Shown here in pieces: positions 26,101 through 39,000 of a stretch of 64,000 nucleotides of DNA. Positions within the stretch are counted from its first letter, which is position 1; each line of letters begins with the position of its first letter. The notes beneath the pieces are model-generated. The model ran no database searches, was not told the origin of the DNA, and was given only the letters and a program-made list of their open reading frames with translations. Source of the DNA: Mycoplasmoides fastidiosum. Lineage in GTDB: Bacteria; Bacillota_I; Bacilli_A; Mycoplasmatales; Mycoplasmoidaceae. Made by a program: the position numbers and the translations under genes. The stretch is taken from the NCBI RefSeq assembly GCF_024498275.1, contig NZ_CP101809.1:434001-498000 (forward strand). The letters are read 5' to 3'.

Positions 26101-27485
26101 CTTGAAAAGTGGTTGATTATTATCACGCTTTAATTAGTCACACTAATAGCGCAGTTAATGATGCATATATTAGTTTAAATTATGAAGATAGTTTATTTGA
26201 TTTAGTTACTTGAAAACTAGTTGATAATAGTGGGATTGAAATTAGTGACACTAGCAACTATCACCAACAGGCTTTAACAATTTTAAAAGAACAACTAGAG
26301 CAATTTAATGTTAGCTTAAATGTCCGTAAACAAGATGTGTATTACAGTGAAAAAAACGAACAAGTTTATTTACTGAATCCGTTTTTACACTTTAATGTAC
26401 CACCAGTTGATGTTGATCAATTAAAAATTTTGCAAACTATTTTTGATCCCAATAAAGCTAATGTCCAACTAATTAATAATTTTGGCAACTACCAGAACAT
26501 TGGTTTAAGCAATGTGATCATTCAGGGTTTTCAACGTCAACCAATTATTATTACCGCCCAAAATTACCAAGATAGGGCGTACGAGCTGAATTTTGATGGT
26601 ATGTTGAAACCAATTAGTCATGTTTCTGGTTCAGAGATTTTACATTGGTTAAAAACTAATTTACATGAACCTGAAGCAATTAATATTTTTTTACAATCAT
26701 TCTTACGGGTACAAGGATTTTCCCGGATCACCCAACCCTTATCATTAGTCTTAAATCCAGATTGGGTTAAATTGTTATCCCGTGATGCTCCAGTAGAAGA
26801 AATGACCCAATATTTATTGATTAATGATGGCATTGGTCAATTTACTTTTTTACCTGGTAGCATTCAAATCATAAATAGTTATCTAACTAATGAAGTTGAT
26901 TTAAATGCTCATCCCATTGATCTGGCACAGTTTTTAGCTAACCCAATCCAAGCCCGTATTGAACTAACCAATTTAAAACTGGTTAATACCGCGATTATAG
27001 TCGCTGATAACGAAGATGTTCCGACTCGGTTAGTTCATGACGGAATACAGAGTAATATTCGGGATGCAACTACTGCATTACAAGCCGAAAACTTTGCTTT
27101 AGCCTATCGTTATCTACAATTAAATGAAGTATTAGTGAGTGAAAATAATAACCAGGGGTTAATTATTCATGGTGTGCATTCAGATATTGTGAAAGGCACA
27201 ATCATCATTCAGTATGAAATTAAAAATGCCTTTGTTGATGGACGAGTTCAAAACCTTCAAAAAGAATTAGTTATTACCGGATTTAATTCCAATGGCAAAC
27301 GGTTTTTAAAAACCCATTTACCATGAATCTTAATCGTTTTAATTGTGACATCAATGGGCATTTATTACGCAATTTGACGTTTTCGGTACGCAACTAATAG
27401 CATTAAATTCATGCAAAAGAATCGATATAAAATTCGTGCTCAAAAACAGAAGCAAAACAACGCTTCGCAATTAACTAAAAAATAA
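23103..27485 (+). pseudogene. B6 C-terminal open segment
   Basis: Open from about 23103 (QKIAVALVNQEGDN) to TAA at 27483, about 1460 codons. It carries the repeated modules (GTLSFTLQISA ... near 24150, NFLTIKGGYLNGKFY near 24925, DITVKVENYIDGF near 25874, GQFTFLPGSIQIINSY near 26837) and the C-terminal membrane helix and basic tail. Parallels B9 from about residue 850 to the end. It has no start signal of its own. Confidence 0.75.
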
Positions 27486-27492
27486 AGATAGT

Positions 27493-27526
27493 AAAAAACC
27501 ACAAGCTTCCAGCTTGTGGTTTTTTT
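27493..27526 (+). terminator. Intrinsic terminator after B6
   Basis: AAAAAACCACAAGCT / AGCTTGTGGTTTTTT hairpin, 8 bases after the B6 stop. It shows that long B6 forms its own transcription unit. Confidence 0.9.
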
Positions 27527-27610
27527 ATGGTTGTTAAATTAGTTCCAAATCATAAATTGGTTATATCATGTATGAGTTTAGTTACTATTTGAATTAATCA
27601 ATAACTGATT

Positions 27611-27653
27611 TAATACCATAGTGGTATTAAGGTTATGTTAAAATTGTATTAAT
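27611..27653 (+). promoter_or_regulatory. Palindromic operator and candidate promoter of unit B7-A8
   Basis: Perfect TAATACCA-tag-TGGTATTA (27611-27629), 17 bases, TATTAAT (27647-27653). TTGGTTATATCAT at 27557-27569. Confidence 0.5.
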
Positions 27654-27687
27654 TTCATACAATGAAAAGTTCATTTTAAAAATCTTG

Positions 27688-27769
27688 TTGTAACTTTTTT
27701 ATCTAAAAATCGACTACGTAAAATCAGTTGATTCGTTAGATTTTTATTTTTAATTTCTTTCAGTTACAA
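27688..27769 (+). promoter_or_regulatory. Structured leader of B7
   Basis: TTGTAACT (27688-27695) and AGTTACAA (27762-27769) enclose the same compound stem as in B4 (ATCTAA ... TTAGAT). The ATG is 32 nt downstream. Confidence 0.6.
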
Positions 27770-28019
27770 GTTGTCATGGTATAGACTTAGTGCTATTTGC
27801 AATGACATCAAAATTTAAAACCAGTTTCAGATCCCAAACTAATGATAACAAATGGGATCTATCTACCCAATGGTTAATTAATTTTGGCATTTTAGCGTCT
27901 ATTAATGTTGGCTTTAGTGCTTCAAGTTACTTGACCCAACAAACCGATTTGCAACACCTAATTGATTCAGTGCAAACGATTATTGGCCACAGCACTCAAT
28001 CCAGTCACCCAACTCCGCC

Positions 28020-28029
28020 GGGGGGGGGG
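28020..28029 (+). repeat. Poly-G tract, G10 (B7, out of frame)
   Basis: Ten G. The flanks equal those of B4, where G9 is in frame; the two loci thus differ by one G. Confidence 0.85.
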
Positions 28030-28955
28030 TATAACTCCTACTAGTTGCAATAATGAGACAAATTTAAAAGTGTTTTTAGGTCGTGATTTAGCCGATATTA
28101 AAAACATCATTATTAAAACCGACACCAAACTAATCCCATTTTTAGGTAATTTAGCTAAAACTGGGATCTGAGCAGTGACAACAGCTGTGAGTTTGAATAA
28201 AAATAATCAAACCAGCACCGCAAATGCTTATAACGATCTCGATTTAAAATACGTTCAGTATAACAAGCAAACTAAAATTTATACTGATGTTAGATTTGCT
28301 TTGTTTCCAAGCTTATTTAGGTTGGATCAAGAGCAAAATAATTGCTTTGCTCTAACAGAGATTGATTCATTCTTAACTAAATTTCTTTCTACTCAAACAA
28401 TCCCAACGGTTGTAGCTAACATTTTGGAAAAATCAGTAGATGGAAGTGTTTTCAAAAATAAATGGTGCGCAGCATGCAAGAAACTTCGTGTTTTTCAAGG
28501 TCTCTTCAATCACGCTCTAAGTTTAATTATTAAAATTTTTAACCCAAACCTCAATTGAGGTTTGGGTATTTATGATTTATCACCAACCGCTAATATTTTT
28601 TCTGAAATTATTGCTGGTTCGAATTTAAAAATTGGTTACCAGCATTCGAATAGGATTAATGTGACAGGTGATATCATCACTTATTTGCCTAATCGGAATT
28701 ATAAAAACTTTTCGGCCTTAAAAACTATGCATACAAGTGGGAGTGTCATTCACGTAATTGGCAATCAGAATACTTTTAACAATAATCATTACTCAATTGA
28801 AGCCTCAACAGATACAGAATTACAAAATTCGAACCAGCAGTTCTGAAGGATTCATTGACCATGAACACTAATTATTTTAATAGTGTTAGTCATGGCACTT
28901 GATTACGCAATTTGACATTACCAATACACAATTGATAGTGTCAAATTCATGCAGG

Positions 28956-28979
28956 AAGAACGAAATAACATTTGTTCTT
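28956..28979 (+). promoter_or_regulatory. Hairpin near the end of B7, upstream of A8
   Basis: AAGAAC / GTTCTT arms around an A/T-rich centre, about 75 bases before A8, at the position matching the hairpin ahead of A5. Confidence 0.3.
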
Positions 28980-29051
28980 GTTTAACCCAATTACGTTTAA
29001 CCAACGTAAGAAAAGCAGTGGTTCACGATTAGTTAAAATAAATAAGCTGCT

Positions 29052-32000
29052 ATGAGCAACAAATTAAAAATTCATAATAAACAAAAATTTAATTCTAATT
29101 TATTAATTTTAGGACTAGTGGCATTAACTAGTTTTAGTTTAAGCATTAACCAAATGAGTCAACACTATGCTCAGACACCAACTAATTCTTCTTTTCACAA
29201 ACAACAAGCAGCAACTGTTGTGCATCATGTAGAGTGGAATAGTACTGATTCAAAACGCATTATTGATGTCTTTCCCTTATCCCGTTTAGCAACTCGGGTC
29301 TTAGATGCTTTAAAAGCAACTGAAACATCTAGTTCTTCCCAATACGATTTAGGGGTTAACTCTCAAGTTACTAAAGCAGCATTAGCAAAAGTTAAATCAC
29401 TTGATTTAAGTGATTTAAATCTAACTGAAATTGATGCGATTTTAAACCCCGCAATTGTTTGGAGTGAACTGTGAAACATTAATTTGTCGAATAATCATTT
29501 TGGTGATTATGAAATTAAATTTGACAAAACTAAAATGCCTAAACTTTATAAAATTTTGGCATCAAATTCCCACTTAAATAAGATGATTAATGTCTCATCT
29601 TATGTCGAAGATCCTGAAGATAAAACTGAAGATGGTACAAGTGAAAGAGGAAAAGCTGCAACCCAATACACCACTCCAATTCGGCAAGGTGTACCACGCT
29701 ATTATGATTTAGGATCTAACAACATTCGTGAAATTCCTAAATACTATCTAAAAATTAATCTGGCTTATTTAAATATGAGCAATAATAAGTTAGGATCAGG
29801 GACCGAAACTGATCCCATGGGGATTTATGCTACGCCGTGGTATTCGTTAAAAACAACCCAAAATACTAGTGGCTTATTACCAATTCAAGATCCCAGCATC
29901 CGTGGACCATACGGTATTGATGTTTATAATTCTGGAGATAAAAAAACAGATGATCCCAGTCAATATAAATATATCGATGAACAAGTGGCGCGATGACGCC
30001 AATCACCTTGACCAATTCGGGGTTTAACCTTTGGTAATTACAATGATGTACCAAACCGAGCCACTGGTGCACTGGATTCTGAAGTAACTGTTGGTTCAGG
30101 TACTACAGCTGATTCAGGGGCCAAAAAACCATATTTTAGTTTTTCCAACAACAACCTTGTGGCGCCAATGGTCTTTAGAAATACCAATGTGACATTTGAT
30201 GTAAACTCTTCCACCTCACCCCAACAAAAAAGTGTCAATTTATACGTTGGTTTAGAAGACTTTAAAACTTCGGCTTATAAAAAAGCACAAGATGAAATCA
30301 TTAAAACTTCGACAACTAAAGGTGATACAACTAATCCAAATGCAAATGCGGAATTACTAGTTCCCCAACCTGATTCGATTTTTCCGTTTATGGGCTTAAA
30401 CGGCTGAACCACTGGAATTCGGCCGGGTTATAATTTTGCCCGACCTTTGTTAAGTGTTTATTCATTTCGTTCTTTTAATGGGTTTGGTTTGTTGGAACAA
30501 AATGAAGATTCTCGGGAAGATGGTAGTGAGGGGAATGATTGGGATAATACAGTACCTTCAACAACAACATCTGGAAGTGGCAGTACTGGAGCAGCTAATC
30601 AGGATCAGTATGCTGGTACTAGTTCACAAGAAAGTGGAACTGGTATTAAATGAGAAGTTCCTAAACTTTCTGATTTTGGGAAGATGGATAGTAGTGGCAA
30701 TTGAACTGGATTATATAATCCGAATGAAAGAGATGCAACCGCACCAACATTAGAGGATTTTATTAAGGGAGATAATAACGACCATAAAAGTGGTTTCTGG
30801 GGAACAAATAATTTTGTCACCATTAATGCCAATCCTCGTTCAGGTTGAATGAGTTTTAATGATGATACAGATCAAACTTATTGAAAGCGTTACAAACCAT
30901 TCCGCACTTATTTAGTAACTGCCAAATCATTTGCTAAATTTGAGCGGGGTGTAGATTATGCGCCAATTTTTGATGGGAATGTGTTTTATGATGCCAAAAA
31001 TTATGAAAACTTTAATGCCCGGTTAAATTTTTCGCCCTCAGGACGAAGTGAAATTGGGTTAATGGCTAACTATGCCGAAAACCCGATTAATCTTTATAAC
31101 CGAAGTGCAAGTGGTAAATTAAGTGGTAGAAATGTTAATAATAGTATTAAACATTTTGCCAGTTATTTTGGTTATTTACCGATTGTCAATTTCACATCTG
31201 CATCTCCAGTTACTTGAGTGTCCAACATTGACCGTGACAGTAGTTTTGGTGTAGCCAAAGATACTCCGGTGCCTTACACTTCTTCATTAGTCATGAACAA
31301 TGGCTTATATAACTATTCGAGTTATTTTAATGTTGTCGATGAAATTAAAACTGATTTAAATAATGCTGCCAATTTTAGTACTCAAGTAGGAACAACCACT
31401 AGTAATTTAGATCTGTCTGAATACCAAAATAAATTCCCCCAAAATGTGCGGGTCGATGATATTTTAGATGGTAAAGATAAGTTTTGAAAATCAACAAGAA
31501 AATTTGATGCCGTTTATATGGAACGGTTGAACCCGAATGATGTGCAACTAACCTATGATCCTGAAGCTGGGTCACTAACTTATAAATTTCGGGTTTACTC
31601 ACCCGGTTATTCGCGGCAAGGGCGGTTGTTTAAAGCAGACGATAATCAAGTGATGGCTTCAAAAGATAGTACGCCCACCATTGATGTGACAGTTCATAAA
31701 ACGGTAACTGGTTTTGCACGTGCGCAAATTCAAAAAGAAAATGAAAGCGGAACATTTGTTGATTTTAGTTCCAGTGATATAACTAATAATTTATTAACAT
31801 ATACTGCACCCCAAAGTATTCAAACTGCAATCACCACAGTAGCAGATTACACTAAAGTTGATGCAAATTTAATTGCGAATACTTTTAAAACCAATTACTT
31901 AGGTAACAAAATGATTGCAGGAGCCAACCAAGCCACAATTGAAGCCAATCAACACACATTAACTAGTGTGAATGCGCAATGAATTACTGAAATCATCAAA

Positions 32001-35000
32001 AACCAAGTCGATGGCACGGTTCAATTTAAAATGGCAATTCCGGATTACACGTTTGCCAATGGCACTAGTTTTAATTACCCCACTAAACTGAAAACGGCTG
32101 TTTATAAATGAACCGGTTTACCAAAAACTAATACCACAGTAATTGGGAAAAACATTGCGCTTGATGCTGGACAACAAACTTTTATAGAAAATACTTTTAA
32201 AGATGATGCAGCTAAATTAGCATTATTCAAAACAATTATTGCTAAACCCGCAAGTGCGATTACTGCTCAAGATATCTTTAATTTAGGTGCAGTTACCACA
32301 GATGTGTCAACATGATCCACAGTTACTGCAGACAATGCAAATGATTATTTCACCTTGTTTCCCAATGATGCCAACGGAACTTTATTATGACAAGTACGGA
32401 TTCCGGGTGATTTAAACAATGGCATTCCCGAACAACGGATTACAGTTTTGTGAGAACACTTGTTTAACCAAACAACCACTGTCACCTGAAAAACCCAAGA
32501 CCAATTAAATAATTTCTTACTGGGGAAAACCCCAGAAGAAATTAAAGTGGCATTTAAAACTAACCCCCAAGCTTTTTTAGATGTACTTAATAGACCGAAT
32601 AATAATCAGTTAACTGCAGCTGATCTACAAATTGAAGATGAAAATTTCATTATCAATGTTAATAACGGACAAATTCGGTTGACGAATATTCGGTTGAAAA
32701 ACCATTTCCTAAACGGCATTAAATATAATAACGGCCAGGACGAAAACAAAACTCCAATAACTAATCCAACTTATTTAACAATTCCGATTTCACCGAACTA
32801 CCAAGGACAACGTCCGGTTTCTGCATTAACTTGAAAATCCGAAACTGAAGTAATCAAAAACATTAAAGATTATTTACAAAAAAATAATCTAGTCCAAGTT
32901 GATCCCAATAATGAAAAAGTAACAACAGTTGATGAAGTTTTAAACCAAATGAATGTGTATGATTTAAAACAAGCAATTGTCAATAACAATTTAAACTTGA
33001 CTGATATGAACTTGTTTGATCTAAAAAATATTCACCAAAATAACTTTAGTCTTAAAACCAGTTTAAATGAAGTTTTAGTTGCTAATAATCAAACTGGACA
33101 ATTAACTTTTAGAAATTTACAGTTTAAGAACTGACAAAATGCGAATAGTTTTGAAACAGTGACTTATGATGTTCCAGAACACACAATCAATGCTAGTCCG
33201 GTTGTTAACAGTTTCATCTGATCCAAATCAATTAGCTCAGCTTTGGCGAATAAATCTGTGTTAGAAGTGGAACAAATTTTTAGTTCACCCACTCTAGCTC
33301 CGGCATACATTGATGCGTTAAATGTTGGTAAAAAAACCTTTAATGCAAATAACATTAGTGAAAACCATTACCGCATTGATCCAACCAAAATTACAGTTAA
33401 TTTAGTTGCGGGTACCATTACATTTGAACCCCAAGCAGTTACTATGACTAATTATGTTTCGCGTGCAGGTCAAGCTCCCGTTGATTATGTAATTGAAGAA
33501 GCAAAAACTTATAGTTTACCAAATAAATATTTAACCAATTTCCAAGTGAATGCGAACATTACTTCTGCATCTGGGTTTAAAGATGATTATGCGAAATTTT
33601 ATTTTGGTTACAGCTACACTGCAGCCGGAATTACTCCTGCACAAAAACAAGTTGTTGATGATGCAGTTGCAACGTTAAAAACCCCGAACTTAGTCCACCA
33701 AACTACCCAAGTGGGTTCGAACTTAATCCGAAGATGATTAGTGAACAATAATGCGGCCCGCATTAATCCAACTGATTTAGCCCGCATTAACCAATTAAAA
33801 CAACAATCTGCTAATCTTTTTGTGCAACGAACTGATTTCAGTGGTTATTTTTATTTACCAAACTATTTAGCATTTGTCAACTCAGCCGTGTCAAGCGGAG
33901 TTAACCGCACTTATTTCATTGCTGAACGGATTGAAGCATCCACTTTAGATTCTTCGATTTTAATTATTCGCAAACCCCACATTGTGAATTATTTAGCCAA
34001 TGGGGGCACAGAATTACATCCAGTTAACGACTTTATTTATGTCAATTTCTTACGCAATGGTACAACTGTCACTTTTCATAAATATGCAAACCAAGAAGTT
34101 CCTGAACAATTAAGCCAAGGCGAATTTAGCGCCAACTTACTAACGCCATTATGACATGATGTTGATGCAGCGACTATGAAAGCGGATCTAGAATTTTTAA
34201 CCGCAAACCGTAAGAATTTATCGGTCCGGGCTTCCCACCGCTGACGTTCCATTCAACAAGCCTGAATTAGTACTTTTACCGCGAATAATGTGCCATATGG
34301 CGGATCATATGACACCACGATTGCTTATCCGGCTGAGATTGAAATTTCTAATGGAGAGCGCACTTTAAAAGTTAACAAATTAATCTTTGCTTTATATGCC
34401 AACACCACGGATGAAAACAGTCCGGTGGTGCCTGATTATGAAATTGAAGTGGCTGAAATTTGGTACTTAAATACGGGTGCTAACACCGAATTTATTCGCA
34501 ACCCTTTAACTGATTATGAAGATATTTTAAACCAACCACCAAGTTTATTATTAACTCGATTGGGTTTACAATTGGGAATTCAAATTGATCCGGCTTTTAG
34601 CTTCCAACAATTTTTAAACGAAAAAGTTTATCATTTACGCAATGCAACTAATTCGGTTTTAACCAATGGTTCTGACACCAGCAATATCATTGGTCCCGTT
34701 GGTCAAATTGGGAACATTAGTTTAACTGGTAATGAATTACGCTTAAGTCAAATTCAAATCCTCACTCCATGAACTGAAGGGAAAATTGGGCCAACTTTAA
34801 TGGTGCCCGATATTGTGCTGCCATTTGCAATAAGTTCAACTGAATTGTTACCAAATAACAACACCGTGATTATTGGTTGATTAAAAAACCGGTTTGGGGC
34901 TAAAGAATCAGTTGCCGAATTATTATTTGATTTACAAACCGCAATCCAAACTGAACAATTCAGGGAAGCTGAATTTAATGAGATGTTAAGAGTTGGCAAT

Positions 35001-35645
35001 GGTCTGGTCTTCTTGAATTCGGTTTTTGCTGATCCATTAACCCAAGCGCGGTTAACTCCAACAAAAAAATTAGCTGATTCAGTCACAATTGATCATATTA
35101 GTGGGGCAGTTAATTTAAAAAATTTACAAATTTTGCACGGTTATATTGATAATGTGCCCCAAAATGATAAAATCATTGATGTTCCTGAAATTAGGTTAGT
35201 GGTTGATACAACGTTTACAACCACGTTTGTAACTAATTTCAACGAACTGAACCAAGCTGCTGATTTAAACCAGCTCCGACCTTCTGAAATTAAAAGTGTT
35301 TTAACCGCGGATCAACCCCGTTTACACGCTTTAATCCACTTTATGGATGATTATAAACAAATTGAACAACCCGAACTAAGCGTTAGTGCGAATGATTTGT
35401 TGGGTCAACTCTACATTCAAGTGAGTTTCCAAAACTACTACGAAAACGGCATCAACTTAGGGCCAAAGACTTTTAGTTACACCTTATCAAATTTCAAAAA
35501 CCAACTCCCATTAGTTTTAGCTCCCGTCTTTGGCGGTTCTGGTGGGATTAGCTTGATTGGTTTAGCTTATTATTTCTGAAGACGGAAGTATTTGGGCAGC
35601 AAGAAATTTTATATGGCCAACACTGCTGTTAAAATGAAAAAATAG
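29052..35645 (+). CDS. Type A giant LRR surface protein A8 (2197 aa)
   Basis: Complete frame. The N-terminal anchor is of the A5 kind (NSNLLILGLVALTSFSLSI). Leucine-rich repeats lie at about 115-150 (LDLSDLNLTEIDAIL; NLSNNHFGDY) and 215-250 (LGSNNIREIPKYYLKINLAY). The linker near 30550-30625 is almost identical in DNA to that of A3 while the flanks differ. Repeated modules follow, then helix LVLAPVFGGSGGISLIGLAYYFW and tail RRKYLGSKK ... KMKK. It starts 19 bases after the ON-frame end of B7. The terminator after it differs from those of A1, A3 and A5. More diverged from A3 than A5 is. Confidence 0.9.
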
Positions 35646-35676
35646 TTAATCAAACTATTTCTTATGATCATGCATT

Positions 35677-35714
35677 AAAAACAACCACTGGAAATTACCA
35701 GTGGTTGTTTTTTT
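35677..35714 (+). terminator. Intrinsic terminator after A8
   Basis: AAAAACAACCACTGG / CCAGTGGTTGTTTTT stem with a 6-nt loop and a long T-run. Its sequence is unlike the other array terminators. Confidence 0.9.
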
Positions 35715-35885
35715 GTTGATTAAATAAACCAAAATAATTTATAAATATTTCTTGTACAAATTCTTGTTATATGTAATGGGGTTTCATGTTAAAAATCGGC
35801 TTGAAACATTTACAAACAGCAAAATTTGCTTATGATAAAATTAAACCATTATCAACCGATATTTTTTCATATATTCACAAAATTG

Positions 35886-35987
35886 TTGTAACTTTTATTG
35901 AATGAAGGTCCATTTCATTTTTCAATTAAATGGATAATTAGCTATATTAGCTTTCTTGCTTTGCTTTTTTAACTTTTGAAGTTACAA
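35886..35987 (+). promoter_or_regulatory. Structured leader of B9
   Basis: TTGTAACT (35886-35893) and AGTTACAA (35980-35987) enclose TCCATTT / AAATGGA (35909-35934). The ATG is 35 nt downstream. This unit lacks the 19-bp palindrome; TTTACA (35809) with TATGAT (35831), 16 bases apart, is a weak promoter candidate. No gene is seen in 35646-36022. Confidence 0.55.
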
Positions 35988-36022
35988 GTTGTTATTGTTT
36001 CGATTTATCATGACCATTTTCA

Positions 36023-39000
36023 ATGAATCCGAAATTTAACAAATTCGTTTTTGGAGCAACTGGTAAAGACCGTTTTTCTTTCTCAACAAATTGCTTAATT
36101 AGTTTGGCTCTTTTGACTTCTAGTGTTACTGCTTTTATCAGTTCCACTTATTTAGTACACCAAGCATACCAAGCTCAACAAGCAGCTGAACAAATCGATC
36201 CGGTTCAAGCCCGCATTGCCCGCATTACCCAATCTGGCCAAACAACCACGGGGGGGGTTAGTTCTAGTGCTAACTCCGTTGCTGATTCAGATTTAAGTGC
36301 GTTTTTAGGCCGTGATTTAGCTGATCTAGAAAACATTATCATCGAAAAAGAAGCTAAAGCAATTTCGTTTCAAGGTGATTTACCCAAAACCGGCATTCGG
36401 GTAGTTTCAACTGAAGTTAGTTTGACTAAAAACAGTGAAACAATCAAAGCTAATGCCTATGATTATGTCAATTTAAAATACGTTCAGTATAACAAACAAA
36501 CTAAAGAATTAAAGGATGTGAAATTTGCTCCGCCTCCAGGTTTGTTTAGTTTAACTGAAACCAGTAATAATTGACCAACCCTAAAAACTTCTGGTAACAA
36601 ATTAACTGAACTGTTTCCAACTCGGGCAATTCGCAATGCGGTTGGAAGTATTTTAGGTAAAGGTTCTGAAGAAGCTTTTTCTCAAGAAGATTGGTTTAAT
36701 GCCTTTGATAAAACTAGCATCACTTTAGATTTATCAAATAGTGCATTATCTTCAATTGCGGAGATTTTTAATCCCAACCTGCGTTGGGGTTTAGGGATTT
36801 ATGATTTGTTAGGCACCGCTAATTCTTCTTCGCGTATCGCTGGTAATTCTAATTTTGAAATTCGTTACCGCGGTTTGAGTACGATTAATGTCGAAGATAA
36901 TATCATTACCCATTTTCCCAATCCGAATTACAAAAATTTTCCGGCTTTAAAAAACATTCGGGCTAGTCGGAATGCGATTCAAGCGATCGGGAATTTTAAT
37001 ACTTTTAGTAATAATCATTATTCAACTGAGTACCGAACAACTACGGAATTACAAAGTTCCTCACCAACTTCTCAAGACAATCAAAATTATTATGATTATT
37101 TAAAAAGTTTGTGAGATACCAATTCTGATGTTAAAGATTTAGCAATTGTTAAAGGTGTTAAAAAGTGATTAGAAATCACTTTGCCTGCTGTGAATTATCT
37201 AGGAAGTAGTAGCAGTTCAGTTAGTAAAACTGGCACAAAATCAATTACTGATTATAGTAGTTTTCTAGATGCAGTTTCAGCTGATCCGTTTTATTTTAAA
37301 ACACGAGACGGCAACAAATATATTAACCAGTCTACAACTTTATCAGCTAATAAAAATGGTTTAAAACCAACAGATACTAGTTCTAGTGATATTCCGTATG
37401 ATACAACAAGTAACATTACTACAACTGTGGATGGAACATTAGTTAATACGAATAGTAGTACTCATTTCAACTTAGATAAAGGCATCAACTTTGGCGGAGT
37501 TAAATTAGATCTTTCCAAAGATATTTATCGGATTGATTTTTCTAACAACCAAATCGAGCGCATTCCGTTATCTAAAAACATGTTTACTAATGTGGATTTT
37601 AGTAACAATCGCTTACGCTATATTACCCCAATTGCTGCAAAACCATTACCATGATTTCATGGTTTAAATTTTTTAATTGCTAATCTTACTTCAAGTTTTT
37701 ACAATGTTGTAAACCCGATCAATTGAATAAAATATTACAATCAAGACAATGAAACCAAACCAAGTAATTGAACTTCGCAAACTGAGCGAATATTTGATGC
37801 TTTAAAAACTGGTAATTATAATTACACCCTGCCAAATTTTTCTTTTTATGGCAATCAATTGCTAGATTTTTGACCTCAACAAGATACGAATAGTAGTTGG
37901 TACACGTGACCGAAATTAACGATTCCTGAATCTCAAAGAGTTCAAGGCGCGGGAGCAACTGTGAACTCCAATGTTAATGGTTATCCAGTTAGTCCATGAA
38001 ATCGGCAAATTGGTAACACGACAAATGAGTTTTATCCATGATTTCATCGCGTTTGAATCGGAACCCAAGATGGTAATAATTTATTTTCAACTTATCTGGG
38101 TAATTTTGATGGGAATTTTATTCACGATATTCAAAACAGTGCAGGAGGACGAGCCAATTCCAATAATTTGTACGGAATCTTTTTTAACCAATTAAACGAT
38201 AACAAAATTCTAACTTATTTACAAAGTTATAACAAAACAATCAACTATAACGTGACGATTGCTAAGAAAGAAAATAAAAAATTTGTCCTACCGGGTTTTG
38301 ATTCTAACGGGGAGTTAAAACAAATTGGCACAACTGCAACACCTGTTCGTAATGCACGTTCAGTTTCTCGAACTGAAGACATGGCACCTGAAAGAAAGGC
38401 TTTTGCAGATAATATTTTACAGACCACTTCAGATGCTTACAAATCTTATAATTCCCAAGTGCCTTACATCTTAACCCGCACTCTACCCCAAAACCATTCG
38501 GTTACTAATTCTTGAGGTAGACAAGATGGTCGGAATGGTCCAGGACAATCAATTAATGTTCAACTGCTAAACCAAAATAATGAAGATGTAGCTGATACAA
38601 ATTTTAAAAATATTGATTGGGTAAGTTTGTATGCCAATGCGAATGGACTTCAAAATAATTTAGCTTTTCAAGAATTGACCGCTGAATATCAACCTTCTGA
38701 ATCAAATGGACTACCAACTGCAATTGTTGGTCAAACTCCCCAAGTTACCAACAACGGTTATAAATTTCTAACTGAAGTTTTAGGACAACTTCCCTATTAC
38801 AACGGACGAAAAAAAGCAACAACTTGATCTGGTGCAACTGGAAATAAATCATTAGGAATTGATATTCAAACATTTGCTGAAACTAGTGGGACAAATGCAG
38901 TGCCTAAATCACCATCATTCAATTTAATTATTTCTGCTCCAACTCAAGAATGAACTTATCGTTACACGATTAATGTACTGACTGATACCAGTTATTTTTT

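Larger units (their letters stand above)
20586..27485 (+). pseudogene. Long type B gene B6: phase OFF plus a second frameshift
   Basis: Full-length B-type gene (about 2299 residues if both shifts are repaired), with the same N-terminal helix, leucine-rich domain, modules and C-terminal helix plus basic tail (PWILIVLIVTSMGIYYAIW, then KFMQKNRYKIRAQKQKQ). As sequenced, translation from 20586 stops at 20838 just past the G-run, after 84 residues. Losing one G (G8) would open the frame as far as a TAG at 23125. A second +1 change near 23098-23111 (runs GGGGG and AAAAAA) is needed to reach the end at 27485. The two shifts cancel, so the start and the last 4.4 kb are in the same frame. The gene is followed by its own terminator and is not fused to a type A gene. 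It is either a silent copy or a phase-variable gene with two switches; a sequencing error at one run cannot be excluded. Confidence 0.8.
27802..29032 (+). pseudogene. Short type B gene B7, internal deletion, phase OFF
   Basis: Same N-terminal helix and flanks as B4. The G-run is G10, so the frame ends just after it at TAG 28042 (80 residues). With G9 the frame would run to TAG at 29030, giving 409 residues. That product would join the N-terminal third of the B leucine-rich domain (NPNLNWGLGIYDLSPTANIF) directly to a C-terminal membrane helix (PWTLIILIVLVMALDYAIW) and tail, skipping about 1800 residues. The junction is near 28845. The end of this ON frame lies only 19 bases before the A8 start, close enough for translational coupling. 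It could be a real short product or a deletion remnant. Confidence 0.65.

Noticed and set aside
37719-38195. Alternative-frame ORFs inside B9
   Set aside because: The B9 frame is continuous through this stretch with TGA as Trp and matches B6; these ORFs are chance openings.
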